DNA from: Clarireedia homoeocarpa
Lineage: Eukaryota > Ascomycota > Leotiomycetes > Helotiales > Rutstroemiaceae
Length of the DNA stretch: 64,000 nt
Direction: 5' to 3'
NCBI GenBank assembly: GCA_001465935.1
Contig: LNKV01000001.1
Coordinates: forward strand, 186,001-250,000
In this document: positions 12,317-24,162 of the stretch, in pieces
How positions within the stretch are numbered: position 1 is the stretch's first letter
How the letters are laid out: every line of letters begins with the position of its first letter
Translations under genes and position numbers: made by a program
Notes under the pieces: model-generated
Told to the model about the DNA's origin: nothing
The model's database searches: none
What the model saw: only the letters and a program-made list of their open reading frames with translations

Positions 12317-13488
12317 GCTTCCACACAATCATTCTTTGACGGCAAACCCCACCTCTCGCAGACACTTTCCCAGACTTGAAGAACTGCTCTTCTTCTGCCG
12401 ATGCGGATTTCTCTAGAGACTTTGAGCGTCGGCCAACAGCCTACGCCACGAAGGGAGGTAGAAATTCTAGGTAATGGCCACCAGTAACGGCGGTACCCCA
12501 ACTCCATGGGTGACATGGTGTTCAACAATCACAGTAAGACGTTCACGAACCTGTTTGAGCTCAATAGCTTCGACTTGTCGTCCCTACCTGGCACTCAACG
12601 CCCAAGGACGTGCTCCCTGCGACAGTATTGTCGCCTGACTAGCTAACCTTCATGAAACAAGGTCGTTGGGGAAAGGTTGATACCTGCTACCACCGACGGT
12701 ATGGTTTCTATGCACAATGGTATGTCTTGGACTTTTTATTTAGCCACCTTGATCACTATCCTCCAATTTGTCATGATGAAAAACACAGTCAACAGTTATC
12801 CCTGTCTTAATTATTCATGTGGATTTATTAATTAGACTCTGAACAACAAACTTCATATCTTGCTGCTTGCTTTCTCCTTTTGGAACTCCTGCTAATAGAC
12901 TCGAAGTAGTTCTCGATGAGGAAATACAGCAAACGTACGGATTAATCCGCTAGAGGACCGCTTTAGCAGGGAACCAATTTCAGGTACTGGAAAGCTTCTA
13001 ACTTGCCATTACTCATATGCTCTGCCCTTTCTCTTCTGTAGATTGGGGTTCTAGAAAGACTGCCACTGGCAGGTAGCCATTACCATAGCTAAGTGCACTT
13101 CATCACTTCGTTGTAAGTCTTGGGTAGCCACCATAGCGCCATAGCTTCTACGAATTACTATTTAAGCACTGGTACGAAATAGACTTGATGCTAGCAAGGT
13201 TCACTCTTGCGCGCTGGATAGGAAGAAGGCAGCTGTAGTTAGATACCCAGAATATAATCAACTTTGAACCTCCTCATTTATCAATGGTGCGTGTGAAATC
13301 TGTATATCCATGATTTCTGTAGCCTGACTACGCAATTACATTCAAACATGGATGGAAATCTGCACGGCAAAATACTAGATGTGACAATCTCCTTTCGTGT
13401 ATAATAATATTCGGCATATGGTAAATGCTAGACATACAACGATCCATCGTGTTCAGCATTTGGAAATAATATGTGATAGAAGGAAATC
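12317..13488. other. Gene-poor intergenic stretch
   Basis: About 1.2 kb after FCF2 with no supported ORF, tRNA or long repeat. The short ORF at 12274-12528 on the minus strand overlaps the FCF2 end and looks like a shadow. Confidence 0.55.
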
Positions 13489-13788
13489 CTAGAGTGAGCT
13501 TTCTATAACACGGTCGGAGAAACCTCGGAACGTGATCCGAAGTCCAAAATATTCGACATCGAGAACCCGAATAATTTCAAGATCGGATTGTCCAATTCTC
13601 ACAACTGCGCCAGTCATGGCTACTTCAATATCTACGCGCATACCGTGGCGCTCATTCAGCAGGTTGCGGTTTTCGGTACGAGAGTGACCTTCCTCATGTT
13701 TCATCCAAGGGAAAAAACTGACACTCCCGGCAGGCAAATCCAGTCCTTCCAAATACCCTTCGAGCACCGCAATGTGTTGCTGCACCAA
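13489..13788 (-). other. Doubtful ORF, possibly a gene remnant or terminal exon
   Basis: An open frame of about 98 codons with protein-like composition, for example MRVDIEVAMTGAVVRIGQSD and DVEYFGLRITFRGFSD, ending in a stop at 13489. It has no good start: upstream there is an in-frame stop within about 20 nt, and the first internal ATG is well inside. A CAG at the upstream edge could be a splice acceptor, but I cannot find a convincing upstream exon on that strand before the uS10m gene starts at 13810. It could be a terminal exon, a pseudogene fragment or chance. No family recognised. Confidence 0.25.
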
Positions 13789-13809
13789 TATCCATACATA
13801 GCATTAGGC

Positions 13810-14660
13810 ATGCGTCCGATACATCGTATGGAGAGACCCAATTCTATCACGACGACAAAAATCTAATTGTGTTTCAGCGACGCAAGCCCCTCTTCTAACC
13901 CGGTTCAAACCTCTGAAATGTTTGTACCCCTCACATTTAATGCCCAATATCTTCTAATGGTCTACTAGAACCACTTCCACCAAAGAATCCACCGCCGACC
14001 GAGAAGCACAAGAAGAAGAAAAAGAAATAGATTTACGGTTACCCCGCAGCGTTCAAGCAATCTACCTGCGCCCTCTTCGTCGGCAAGCCCAGTACGGCGT
14101 CCCATCCTGCGACCTCCAATTACGATCCTACAGTGTGCGCAACCTTGAATTCTTCTCTGATTTCGCCATTCGCGCGGCATACTATCTAAATCTTCCCGCC
14201 TATGGGCCCATACCTTTACCACGAATCACAGAGCGATGGACTGTCCCGCGCTCAAGTTTCATTTACAAGAAGTCGCAGGAGAATTTCGAGAGAAGAACGG
14301 TGAGAAGGCTGATTCAGATTAAGGATGGACATCCAGAGACGGTGCAGATTTGGTTGGCGTTCTTGAGAAAGCATGCGTATTATGGAATTGGTATGAAGGC
14401 AAATGTATGGGAGTACAATAAGCTTGGTATGTTTAATACGATGCAGTTGATTGAGATTGGACTAACGGTATGTGTTAGGTGTGGGCAAGGCTATGGATGC
14501 AAATATGGAAGAAATGAAGGAGTATATGGAGCCGCATTGGGAGCTGTTTGGACGGAAACAAGACGCGCAGACTGCGGATAAGGTGGTGGAGATTTTGAAT
14601 AGAGAGCACTACAGAATGGCCGTAGGAGGTAGTGCTCCTCAGATGAAGGTTGAGCCATGA
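13810..14660 (+). CDS. RSM10: Mitochondrial small-subunit ribosomal protein uS10m
   Basis: Mitochondrial homologue of bacterial S10. Exons read as 13810-13825, 13878-13923, 13969-14426 and 14479-14660, giving 233 aa. The first two small exons join to MRPIHPTQAPLLTRFKPLK, a basic and hydroxyl-rich stretch typical of a mitochondrial presequence; both introns (52 and 45 nt) have CTAAT-type branch sites. The uS10 core starts at about residue 45 with LPRSVQAIYLRPLRR, followed by LQLRSYSVRNLEFFSDFA, RITERWTVPRS and QENFERRTVRRLIQI. The final exon carries a C-terminal extension found in fungal forms (VGKAMDANMEEMKEYM). Mitochondrial TrpRS follows on the same strand 367 bp later. The core is certain; the two 5' exons are inferred from frame and splice signals. 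Confidence 0.92.
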
Positions 14661-15027
14661 TTGGACGAGATCATGCGGACCATAGGTCAGAAGGAATTTG
14701 CAAATTCCTGGGATTTGAAGCAGGGCCTGCGTGAAATGTACACATAATTTGCACAGATGAATGAAGAAGTCCTGGCTGGATCTTAGTGTATTGTATGTAG
14801 GTAGAAGTAAAAAAACAGCAAAATTTCTATCAACACCTTCAATGCCCCACGTCATCGGGAACACCTTGCAGTGTCTATCTGCTCTCAGTCCCAAATCAAC
14901 TCATCTTTATAAAAATTGGTTTCCATCACGTGCCTCGTCCCAAAATCATAACCTTTGCAAAATCCTTCTCTCGAACCAGGCACACTCACTTATCCCCGCA
15001 ATATTCCCAGAAACCCGAACAGCAGCA
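14661..15027. other. Short intergenic region, uS10m / mitochondrial TrpRS
   Basis: 367 bp between two co-directional mitochondrial-translation genes. It must hold the uS10m terminator and the TrpRS promoter. No distinct motif recognised. Confidence 0.6.
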
Positions 15028-16770
15028 ATGCTGCGCCGCCTCCCGCCATATCATGCATTCAAGACCGTGAAGTCACGTCCCTTGCTGCATCTTTCGAATT
15101 ATTCCACCACTACTACTACCCCGCCAACCCAGCAGCCCACACCCCGGGTGATCTTCTCCGGCATACAACCTACCGGCATCCCACACTTAGGCAATTACCT
15201 AGGTGCACTGAAGCCATGGGTTGATTTGCAGAACTCTGCAGGGCCGGACACGAAGCTGCTGTTTAGTGTGGTCGATTTGCATGCTATTACGGTGCAGCAG
15301 GATAGGGCACAGTTGCGGAAGGCGAAGAGGGAGAGCCTGGCGGCGCTGTTGGCGATTGGGTTGAGTGAGGAGAAGTGTACGTTGTTTTGGCAGAGTGAGG
15401 TATGTTGGCTTTTTCTCTTGGGGGTGCGGGGGAGGAAGGGGGAGGGAAGGGGGTTGTGTGGTGGTGAGGCGGAGAGGGGCTGATGGATTGATCTTGTGAG
15501 GAAGATGCAATTTAGTTTGAGTGAGGTGCAAGCAGGATATTACTGGAAAGCTCCTGGTGAGAGGAGGAGAGGCGAAGGAGATATGTGGATAAGCCAGCAT
15601 GGTGAGAAGAACGGAACTCGTGCTGATATCATTTATCATGCATAGGTCACTCAACACGCTGAGTTGATGTGGATTCTGAGTTGTACTGCATCGATGGGGT
15701 ATCTTTCACGAATGACACAATGGAAAGTAAGTGCTAATCATATTTCTCAAATTTCAAAGTCATTCTTTTGATTTTCTGCTTTCCCTTTCCTCATGTTGTC
15801 GACTACATCGCCCAAGACTATGTCATGCACTTATTTCAACTCTCTAACACCATCTAGAGCAAACTCGAACTTTCAGACGATGCATCACCTCTAGCAGGCG
15901 ATAGCAAGTCCAAATTAAAACTCGGTCTGTTTTCCTACCCCGTTCTACAAGCAGCGGATATTCTCGTTCATAGGTATGCTTCTTCCCTCTCCTATCTCCA
16001 ACACTACATACATGTCATGGTATCAGAGAAATACTAATGCATCCTGTGACAACTCAAGAGCAACAGACGTTCCCGTAGGAGAGGATCAAATCCAGCACAT
16101 AGAATTCACCCGCGAATGCGTCACGAACTTCAACCACACTGTGGGTAACCCCGTTCTCGTTCGACCAAGCGCCTTAATATGTACGTAGAACTTCCCAGTC
16201 CCAATCTCATTCACCCACCACCTCTTCACCCTTTTCCTCCTCTCAAAACCCCACCCACCCACGCACCCATCCATCCAACCATCCACTAACACTCACACTC
16301 TACCAGCTCCCTCCCCGCGCATCAAATCCCTCACCACGCCTCACCTCAAAATGTCCAAATCGCACCCCGCGCCCTCCTCCCGACTCCTCCTAACCGACTG
16401 CCCCACCACCCTCACCAAAAAAATCCAAGCCTCTCTCACCGATGCGCAAAACCACGTGTCCTACGACCCCTCCACTCGCCCCGGCGTGTCCAACCTCTTG
16501 GAGATCCTCTCCGCCTTCGACGCGCAGGGACGCAGCGCGCGCGAGCTAGCGGAATGGTATGAAGGGAGGGGTGTCGGGCTGGGAACGTTCAAGAAGGAGG
16601 TTGCGGCGGCGGTGGTGGAGGGATTGGAGGGGGTGAGGACGAGGTGGGAGGAGATCATGGGGGATGCAGAGAGAGGGTATGTGGAGGAGGTGGCGAGGAG
16701 GGGCGCGAAGAGGGCGAGGGAGAATGCCGAGGAGACGATGGTTAAGGTTAGGGAGGCCGTGGGATTGTGA
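15028..16770 (+). CDS. MSW1: Mitochondrial tryptophanyl-tRNA synthetase
   Basis: Charges mitochondrial tRNA-Trp. Five exons, 15028-15399, 15646-15726, 15858-15973, 16059-16180 and 16307-16770, give 384 aa, close to bacterial-type TrpRS length plus a presequence. The N terminus MLRRLPPYHAFKTVKSRPLL is basic and followed by a Ser/Thr/Pro-rich linker, fitting mitochondrial import. Class I signatures are present: the HIGH-equivalent in GIQPTGIPHLGNYLGA near residue 50 and KMSKSHP near residue 243. Other family blocks are SVVDLHAIT, CTASMGYLSRMTQWK and VPVGEDQIQHIEFTRE. The first intron (246 nt) is long. The last 60 residues are a Glu/Arg-rich helix. The product follows uS10m on the same strand and converges on SerRS. 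Confidence 0.95.
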
Positions 16771-17197
16771 TGTTTATGTATCGTACAGTATAGTATAGGT
16801 GGTGGGGCGCTTTTAATACCAGGGCCGCGCAAGCTTGGTTGTGAAGAAGCACGTTGCTACTTTGTATCATATTAGAAGGGGGAAAAGAACTTGGATAGGA
16901 AAAGTACCATGATATTTCACAAACACATTTAAGAATTCGGTTCGCTTTTCAATCTCTGGTTTTTGATCCTCTTATATTTTTCAGCAAACATTTTGCAAAG
17001 TTTATTTAGGGGCGGATCTTTGAGTTGAGGTCTACCATCATTTAAATGCTGATACATGACTCTTCTCTCAACTTTGTCTACATCAAATAACTTTTCAAGT
17101 CGTGTCAGAAAGCTAACGGCATGTTTCGTCAATCATTTCTAGCTTCTCCCCTCTAGATCCAGCTTCATTCCTTCATGAATTTTGATCTTGTGTGCAC
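16771..17197. other. Convergent intergenic region, mitochondrial TrpRS / SerRS
   Basis: Shared 3' flank of two convergent aminoacyl-tRNA synthetase genes. It contains a 67-codon minus-strand ORF at 16929-17132 (start MTKHAVSFLTRLEKLF, Lys-rich end) with no recognised domain. I leave that as a possible but unsupported small ORF. Confidence 0.5.
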
Positions 17198-18911
17198 CTA
17201 GACTTTCATCTCCTTCAGCTTCTCCGCTGCTTCTTCGGGGTTGGCTCCCACAGGTGCAACTTTTGGTTTGGGTGCCTTCTCAACCTTTCCCTTGGCTTTT
17301 TGAGAGGTGGTGTCTTTTGGTAGTTCCTTGCTGAAAGGAATGAACTCTGGTGCACCAGGAAGATACTTTCGGAGTGGTTCTGGGACGTTGAAACCCTGGT
17401 CTTATGTCAGTTTTCAGCTCTCTAATAGGCTATCACTCTTCGGACTCACCTCTTCGGTTTGGAAGTTCTCCAACAAACAGCACAAGGCACGCTCGGTAGC
17501 ACAAAGTGTAGAGTTAAGGGCGTGAACATATTTTTTCCTGATCTCAGTTTGCAGTTTCGCGCCATATCTGATCTCAAGAGCTCTGGACTGGTAGTCTGTG
17601 CAATTTGAGCAAGAAACAAGTTCCTTATATTCTCCTTGGAATGGGAACCAAGCCTCAAGATCATATTTTTTGGCGGCAGCGTTGTTAAGAGCTCCGGAAA
17701 CGATTGCCACGACTCGATATGGGACACCAAGAGATTGATAGAACTCTTCCGAGACACCGATCATACGGTCGAACTCTTCCCAAGACTTTTCGGGGTCGGT
17801 TAGGACAAATTGCTCGATCTACTATGGTTAGATTATTGTGCGTATAGTTTGTCCAAGCGCATATGTACCTTTTCAAACTGATGGACCCGGAAAATACCCC
17901 ATGCATCTCTGCCATGGGATCCAGCCTCTCGACGATAACACGATGAAAATCCAGCATATCTATACAGTGTAAGCTAGAAGACTCCCGATCCATTCCCTTC
18001 CGAACATACCTAATTGGGACTTCCTTAGTCGTTAACCACTCATCCGCATGAAATGCAGAGATAGGTTGTTCAGAAGTAGCAATAAGATATTTATCATTCT
18101 GAGCTTCTCCATCCACAACCTTGTAAAGTTCCTCGTCGAACTGCTCCAATTGAGCTGTCTTCGCCATATACTCCTTCAGCATGAATTGCGGTGTTTGTAA
18201 TGGTGTATATCCCTTGCTGTCCAAAAACTCCAATCCATAGTTAATCAAGGCCTGGTTCAAGAAAACACCCCATTTCTTTAAGAAGTAACCTCTGTGTCCT
18301 ACAACCTTGACACCTCGCTCGGGGTCGTATCCGTCCAGTCTTGTCAGAACCTCGTGGTGTGAAAGAACATCTTTCTTCTCTACTGTTACGCCCTCGGGTG
18401 CCCACGTTCTTTGTAACTCATTGTGGTCCTACCGCATATGATTAGCCTGAGCCAACCTCAACTTCGGCGCATATAAAAGTACCTCGTTGTTGTTCACGGG
18501 CACATCTGAATGAACGATGTTTCCAATCGTTGAGATCTTCTTCTTGAGCGCAACTTCTTTCTCCGCTGCAGACTCAATCCAAGCCTTCTTTTCCTTTTCA
18601 AAGTCTATCTTCTGCTGGAGTAGTTCGCTGGCATCCTCCTTTGCCTTCTTCTTTGCGCCGATTTGTTTTTGCACTTCGTTGATCTTGGTGTTTACTTGTG
18701 TAGCTGTGTATTGAGCTAGAAGAATTCGTGAGTTGTTGTATTCTGAAAGTTCGAGGTCCCATAAGTGTGTTTACTTACTTTTGCGGTGATCCTCATACAT
18801 AGAAATCACTTCATCCACAACTGCTTCAGGAGCATATCTGCGACGCTGGGATTCTTTGATCTTTTCGGGATTCCCTCCCTTCTCCACAATGAAATCAAAG
18901 ATGTCGAGCAT
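17198..18911 (-). CDS. SES1: Cytosolic seryl-tRNA synthetase
   Basis: Class II synthetase that charges tRNA-Ser. The gene has several exons. The start exon (MLDIFDFIVEKGGNPEKIKE) is followed by the tRNA-binding coiled-coil arm at about residues 30-120 (KKAKEDASELLQQKIDFEKE). The catalytic core shows LNQALINYGLEFLDSKGY, TSEQPISAFHADEWL, motif 2 GFSSCYRREAGSHGRD and the motif 3 region NNAAAKKYDLEAWFP followed by SCSNCTDYQSRALEIRYG. The motif 2 stretch is split by an intron at about 17958-18009. The Lys/Pro/Ala-rich C-terminal tail ends KLKEMKV and is typical of the eukaryotic cytosolic enzyme. No basic presequence is seen. Rheb lies behind it on the same strand. Confidence 0.95.
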
Positions 18912-19463
18912 TTCGAAGGTATATTTACACACTTAATAAGTGTGTGCTGAGCGATTCTTTGTGGTTTGTCTGTTCAATCTCTTGACTCACTGGGAAATTG
19001 TTCAAAGTAACTGTTGGTGGGGTTGTTGATCGTCAGCCCGCTAAGATAACATGCTGGCTAATCAGTAAATTTGGAATCACGTGTTGCGGTGGTGTCGAGA
19101 TAGCCCCCCTTTCTCCCTTTCAAATATCCAATGCATAGACCGGGATTGATCAAGAGTAATGAGTCGAATTTTGACTTGGGTTTATGATATGTCATATGCA
19201 TCCACATCACCGACATTGATGCATCATACAAGATCAGAACAGGTCAGATTAGCACACTGTGAACTCATGCCAGTTCAAATTGTGAAATACGCCAGCGCGG
19301 CCCAAACTACGAATTGGAGGAAGATATGAAGCCTTTGCGCCTTGCCATCTAAACTGATGCCTCTCCCAACTCCGGAACACCATAATGACTTAAACAAAAC
19401 CAAAACATAAGATAGCATGGACGTAATCCAAATCATACCGCATTCACAAACGTATCCATCTCC
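18912..19463. other. Intergenic region, SerRS promoter side / Rheb 3' side
   Basis: About 550 bp holding the SerRS promoter and the Rheb 3' flank. No ORF or repeat of note. Confidence 0.55.
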
Positions 19464-20265
19464 TTACATAAGAGCACACTTGGAATCTCCAGACGGCTCA
19501 TTAGGATTCTCCCCCTTCTCAATCTGCTCAATCATGAGCTCAAATGACTTGGTAACATTCTCATTGTACCGTGCACTGGCTTCAGTGAAGGCACATTTGA
19601 ACTTCTCGGCCAATTCTTTGCCTTTTTCGACTGTGACTTGGCGTTGTTCGGGTCGAAGATCACTCTTGTTACCCACAATTGTGATAGGAACCCATTCCGT
19701 ACCCTATGAGGCGGTTAGAGCTGCTCGCTTGCCAGGGAGGAAGCATGCGAGGTCTCTTGGAGATTCAACATACCAGATGATTCAGGATCTTGTCCTTGAT
19801 GACCTCAACCATCTCGAACGATTGCATTGAAGCCACAGAGTAAACAAGCATGTAGCCATGAATACCGATAAAATGCTTTGAATTCAGAATACTATATTCG
19901 TCCTGTTTTCGACATGTTAGTTGTTGAAATCTCAACTCGATACACCCGCATGACATGTGATTCGGGATAAACTGGGGCGTTTCTTACCTGACCAGCCGTG
20001 TCGACAATTTCAGTGGCGAATTCTTGACCTTTGTACTTGATCACTTTACTGAAGGTATTCTCAATAGTGGGATAGTAGCTTTCAACAAAGTGGCCGTCGA
20101 CAAATTGTACTGTGAGTGACGATTTGCCTGCATGATGCTGTGATTAATGTCCCAACTTGGCAATGATAATGATAGGTTAATGAGAATGAGATTCCAGTGT
20201 TGCGACATACCGACAGACCGACTTCCGACGATAGCAATCTTGCGTTGTTTTGGTGGTGCAGGCAT
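19464..20265 (-). CDS. RHB1: Rheb-family small GTPase
   Basis: Ras-superfamily GTPase that activates TOR complex 1 and, in fungi, is linked to arginine and lysine uptake. The gene has several short introns. The P-loop is GSRSVGKSS, where the Arg at the Ras Gly12 position is the Rheb signature; it is split by an intron after GSRSVG. The switch I region reads ESYYPTIENTFSK, switch II starts DTAGQDEYSIL, and the guanine-specificity motif is NKSD with a later EASA. The protein ends SKCALM, a CaaX box predicted to be farnesylated. The start MPAPPKQRKIAIVG fits fungal Rheb proteins. Its upstream region contains G-rich and tandem-repeat tracts listed separately. Confidence 0.95.
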
Positions 20266-20383
20266 TTTCTTTAATAAAGAATAAGGTACAAAGCGTGAAG
20301 TACAGACAGTATCGATGCGAAAGTAGATGGATGTTCTGATCTATTGTTCGGAGAACAAGAGAACGAGAGACGAGGGGCAGATA

Positions 20384-20415
20384 GGCGGGCGGGCAGGCGG
20401 GCGGGCGGGCAGGCG
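20384..20415 (+). repeat. G-run tract with G-quadruplex potential
   Basis: The plus strand has repeated GGCGGGC/GGCAGGC units with at least four closely spaced G-runs in about 30 bases. It lies roughly 120 bp upstream of the Rheb start codon, with the G-rich strand being the template strand for Rheb. A fold is inferred, not shown. Confidence 0.6.
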
Positions 20416-20588
20416 ACGTAAATTAAATGCAAAGGGATTTGTTGTATTGCGTTGGGTTGGGTTGCGTTGCGATGCGTTGCGTTGTGTTCTGTTCTGTTGT
20501 TTTATTTCTTCCAGCTTTGGTTGGCACGGCTTGTGGGCTGGGGCTGGGCTGGCTGCTGGCACGCTGGTAATGAATCTTCGAGTATGTA

Positions 20589-20646
20589 CGAGCAACGAGT
20601 AAGGAGCAACGAGCAACGAGTAACGAGCAACGAGCAACGAGTAACT
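20589..20646. repeat. ACGAGCA / ACGAGTA 7-bp tandem array
   Basis: About eight consecutive 7-bp units on the plus strand (GAGCAAC and GAGTAAC variants, one GAGTAAG), alternating in an ordered way, upstream of Rheb. Preceded at about 20450-20500 by a GTTGG/GTTGC pentamer-like run. Confidence 0.85.
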
Positions 20647-21408
20647 TACTTACTGGCCTTTGGCTTTCTTCACAGCGCTAAAGTTTTAGGCCGAGAGTGG
20701 ACCCGGAACAAGTGCGAGTGTGAGTGTGTGAGCGCGGGTGCGGGTGCGGGTTGTATGAGAAGAAATGTATGTGAGGAGGTAGAGTAGGTAACCTTTTCTC
20801 TTTTCAACACAGCAAAACTACTCATATGAGGATTTTCCAGATCAGATGCATAAGTTAAGGGGGGCGTTTGTGACGCAACACTGTAACCTTCTAAACCTCT
20901 TTTTCGCTCTCGATAAACCTAACTTATTTACATGACATGAACCGATCCTGCAGATCAATCATTTAGCCAAAACTCCAAGGAACGCATTCCCCTTTCCACC
21001 CCGCAATTATTGGAGGTTACTGCACCTCCAAGCACCCGAGATCGGCTCAATTGCATATCCAAAACACAGCTTTTAGTCTTGCTTTTGATTCATTACGATA
21101 TAAAAACATCCTAGATGGCGTCTTGTGGTCAAAACAATCATTTCCTAGGAACACACATTTAGATTTCGTATGTCTATCCTATGACCAGAACCTCCTCACA
21201 TTTCAGCGCAGAAAATGCCAAATGATAGATGCCATGGCCATTATCCCTTCCCCAAATCACGCTAGGGTATATGTTAAGACTATCTTCTACCAACCTGAAC
21301 GCCACGAGAATATCACCACACCAGGTGTCGCAGCATATGCAACAGAGTGTCATTGTACTCCATCAGCGCGACCTTTCCAACGCCCTTGTTGATCCCTTCT
21401 ATGCTCTC

Positions 21409-24162
21409 TTAAGTATTAGTTCCTTTGACTGCAAGTAACTTTTTGACCAAGTTCTCCAGCTGCTCCGTGACAGCCACATGAGGACTATGCCCGTTTTCAT
21501 CCGCAGCAATCTCATTATCTGCAGCCTTGTGGTAAACAATAAATTCTTGAATAGACGTGATAAGCGGACGAAGTGTCTTCGTCTTCTGTCTTGCTCGGAC
21601 CCGTTTCTCGATAGCTGGAAACAAGCAGAAGTGTCCAAGTAAGACTGACAGGTAGCCAAAAGGCACATTCTTCTGTGATTCGTGTTGAGAGGCGGCCTAT
21701 CGCAAGTTAGTATGGGTGAAGAAGTGCAACAGAAACTCTGCACTTACTTCGAATGTCTTTTCTCTGTTATCGACAAATAGCTGGACTAAGTCGTCGACAG
21801 GGTTTGGGCCGGCATTGCTCAAGGCGTCTAGAATTTCTAGCGCCTTCGTGCTACATGCAGCAAAATTGATCATCGCTCCAAGAAGAAGGATCAAGTTCTC
21901 AACAGCCACAACAATCTCTTCTTCCGTCCACAAACTTGACATGCTTCGGAATTTAGCAACAATAACGCAAGCCATCGTGGACATGAGATCCGCATCAGCC
22001 ATTGCATCACAAGCTTTGGTATTATTATTCGTAACGTTCAGTGTCAATCTCAATGCCAGGATCTGTTGTTCTCCGAAACTTTCAAGAGGGCGTTTGAGTG
22101 CAGTGCTAAGAGTTTGCCCTATAACAGGCAAGTATTGACGAACCCACACCGAAGTGTCTTTCGCAATCCCTCCCACAAGTGAATGGGACTCCAGTGCAGA
22201 CAGTGCAAGATAATAGTGAATCGCTTCCGACTTGTGAGGCAAATCCCACGAAATATCATCCTCTGAGGACTTCAATATCTCAAATAGGTTGGAAGTCAAC
22301 TCGTGAGACATGATAACACTAGCGTCTCCGGCTTCTCTAGTTTGTCGGACCATGAGCTCTAGACATTTCAAGGCTAATGTTCGAGGTGAAATCTCAAGCG
22401 GTTTGAGTTCTCTCCACATCGACATTTGCTGAATGTAGTCATGGTAGTCAGATAGGGCACTTTGTGCCATCTTCGACATGTTTGTCTTGCGCTCCTTCGC
22501 TACCGCGACAATGCTTTTGTTAACTTCTAGTAAGCGATTGAGTAAATTGGCAATATTATGTTTCTGCAATTGTCCAACAAGAAGCGGGACACTCCCTTCT
22601 GCCAGAAGCGGAAACACAAGGGATACCAGTAAGGAGCCGGAGATCGTGTCAACTTCTTCGCCTATATCAACAAACAATCGCTGTTCGCCACCATGAGATC
22701 TGAATTGGCGAACGAATGCCTTATCCTTCATCTTATTGGCCAGGTCTAGCAGACCAGATCGCCTCATAGACAACTGTTTTGGGGCGCGAGCTGCAATACG
22801 GTCGAGTAGGTCCTCGATCTCATCCGCAAAACGACTGTTTGCGCCAGCTTGTCGTAATTCATGAATAGTTCGAATTGAAGCACCGGCGACTCCATCATCT
22901 GCTTCCTCCTCCTCACGGAAGCTAGACAAGGGCTTAAGGGTGGGCAAAGACCCCCTACGATTTCTTTGGCGTTGAGACGCTTGCGGAGTATCCAATGGCA
23001 TATCAAATGCCAACTGCTCCATCAAATCTTCCTCGGCGAGCATCGACCGCTGCCGACTATAAGTGAACTTCGGACCTAAAGCCTGAGAGCTCTGGCTGGC
23101 AGGGGCAGGTCCCGCAACAACAGGAAACGCTGGAGTAACACTCTGCGCTCTAGAGATGTCGGCATCTTGGAAAGCATCTTCAACCTCATAGTCTTCGGAT
23201 TGATCGTCGGAATCTGACTCTTGATTATCTTGAGGCTTCTGTTCGTCCAGCGTGTCAATGAGCCGTCTGCGAGTAGTTGTACGCAACACTTTCCTCGTCT
23301 TTAAAGGCTCGGAAATTGTTTTTGTGAGTAGTGTTTTTTTGGGCTTTGTTATAAGGAGGGAGAGTTCCTCAGCTGTGGTGGTCGCAGAACCGTCAGCTTC
23401 AGAAGCTTCGTCGAGCAGTATATCCCACATCTTCGTGCCTTTCGGTGAGATGTGTCGGGCCTTTTGCCTCCCTATCTGCGAGCTCCATTCATCAGTAGAG
23501 GTGGTTGGCGGGCTTCGGGAATTGGGTGCCAAACCACCATTTGCCTGCTGATCAGAACGTCGAATTGCAGGTGTGCTCTTCTGAATGAAATCAGTGCTAG
23601 GTTTCGTGTGCGCGACCGGGCGCTTCGGAAATGTACGCTGGGGTGGATTGGGCTTCAATCCTGTTGCAGATTGGGATAGCTTCCGAGGAGCTACTTTGAT
23701 CTTGGCGGGTTCTTTGTCTACCCGCTCTCCAACTGACAATTTTCGCCTCTTCTGTTCCCGCGCATTCTGCCCTATAGCACGGGAGCTATCCTCCACGGCC
23801 TCAACCTTTTCTTTACGAATAATTGCGGGTTTTTGTGCTGGTTTTTGCAAAGACTTGGTAACGTTCTTCCTCATCAGAGGTGGGTCCTCGTCGTCGCTGA
23901 GCGGCACATCAAATATATTAATGGCGCGCTGCGCTTTTGTTGAAGCTAGTTGGGGTATTGAAAGCCTCTGAGCACCGGTAGTCTTTTCGTCGTTCGGTGA
24001 GATAAGGTCGGAATTAGAAGGAGTATCATTCTTCGGTGATTCCGAGGGGATTGCACGATGAGCCAATGCTGTGTAGCTATGGCCCGCAAGACGTTTTCGA
24101 GACGGTTTACCATACGTAGTCATGCTTTTCCGTGGCCGGACGGTATTCTCGTAGGTCGCCAT
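21409..24162 (-). CDS. WAPL-family cohesin-release factor
   Basis: Homologue of Wapl/Rad61, which with Pds5 opens cohesin rings. Two exons, 24162-21748 and 21696-21409, give 900 aa. The N-terminal half (about 1-430) is disordered, basic and Ser/Thr/Pro rich; the helical WAPL repeat domain covers about 430-890, recognisable from TIHELRQAGANSRFADEIED, LLDLANKMKDKAFVRQFRSH and LRLTLNVTNNN. The start chosen is the ATG of MATYENTVRPRKSMTTYGK, a motif I expect at fungal WAPL N termini. An in-frame ATG 33 bases upstream would add 11 residues. The single intron has a GTAAGT donor and CTAAC branch. It is divergent from the UPRT gene. Confidence 0.88.

Larger units (their letters stand above)
20266..21408. 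other. Intergenic region, Rheb promoter / WAPL 3' flank
   Basis: No supported gene. It is notable for three short-period tracts described separately, all within 400 bp upstream of the Rheb start codon. ORFs here are translations of these tracts or chance. Confidence 0.6.

Noticed and set aside
13896..13925. tRNA-like GGTTCAAACC T-arm string
   Set aside because: The flanking bases do not form a T stem or an acceptor stem, and the stretch is better explained as part of uS10m exon 2.
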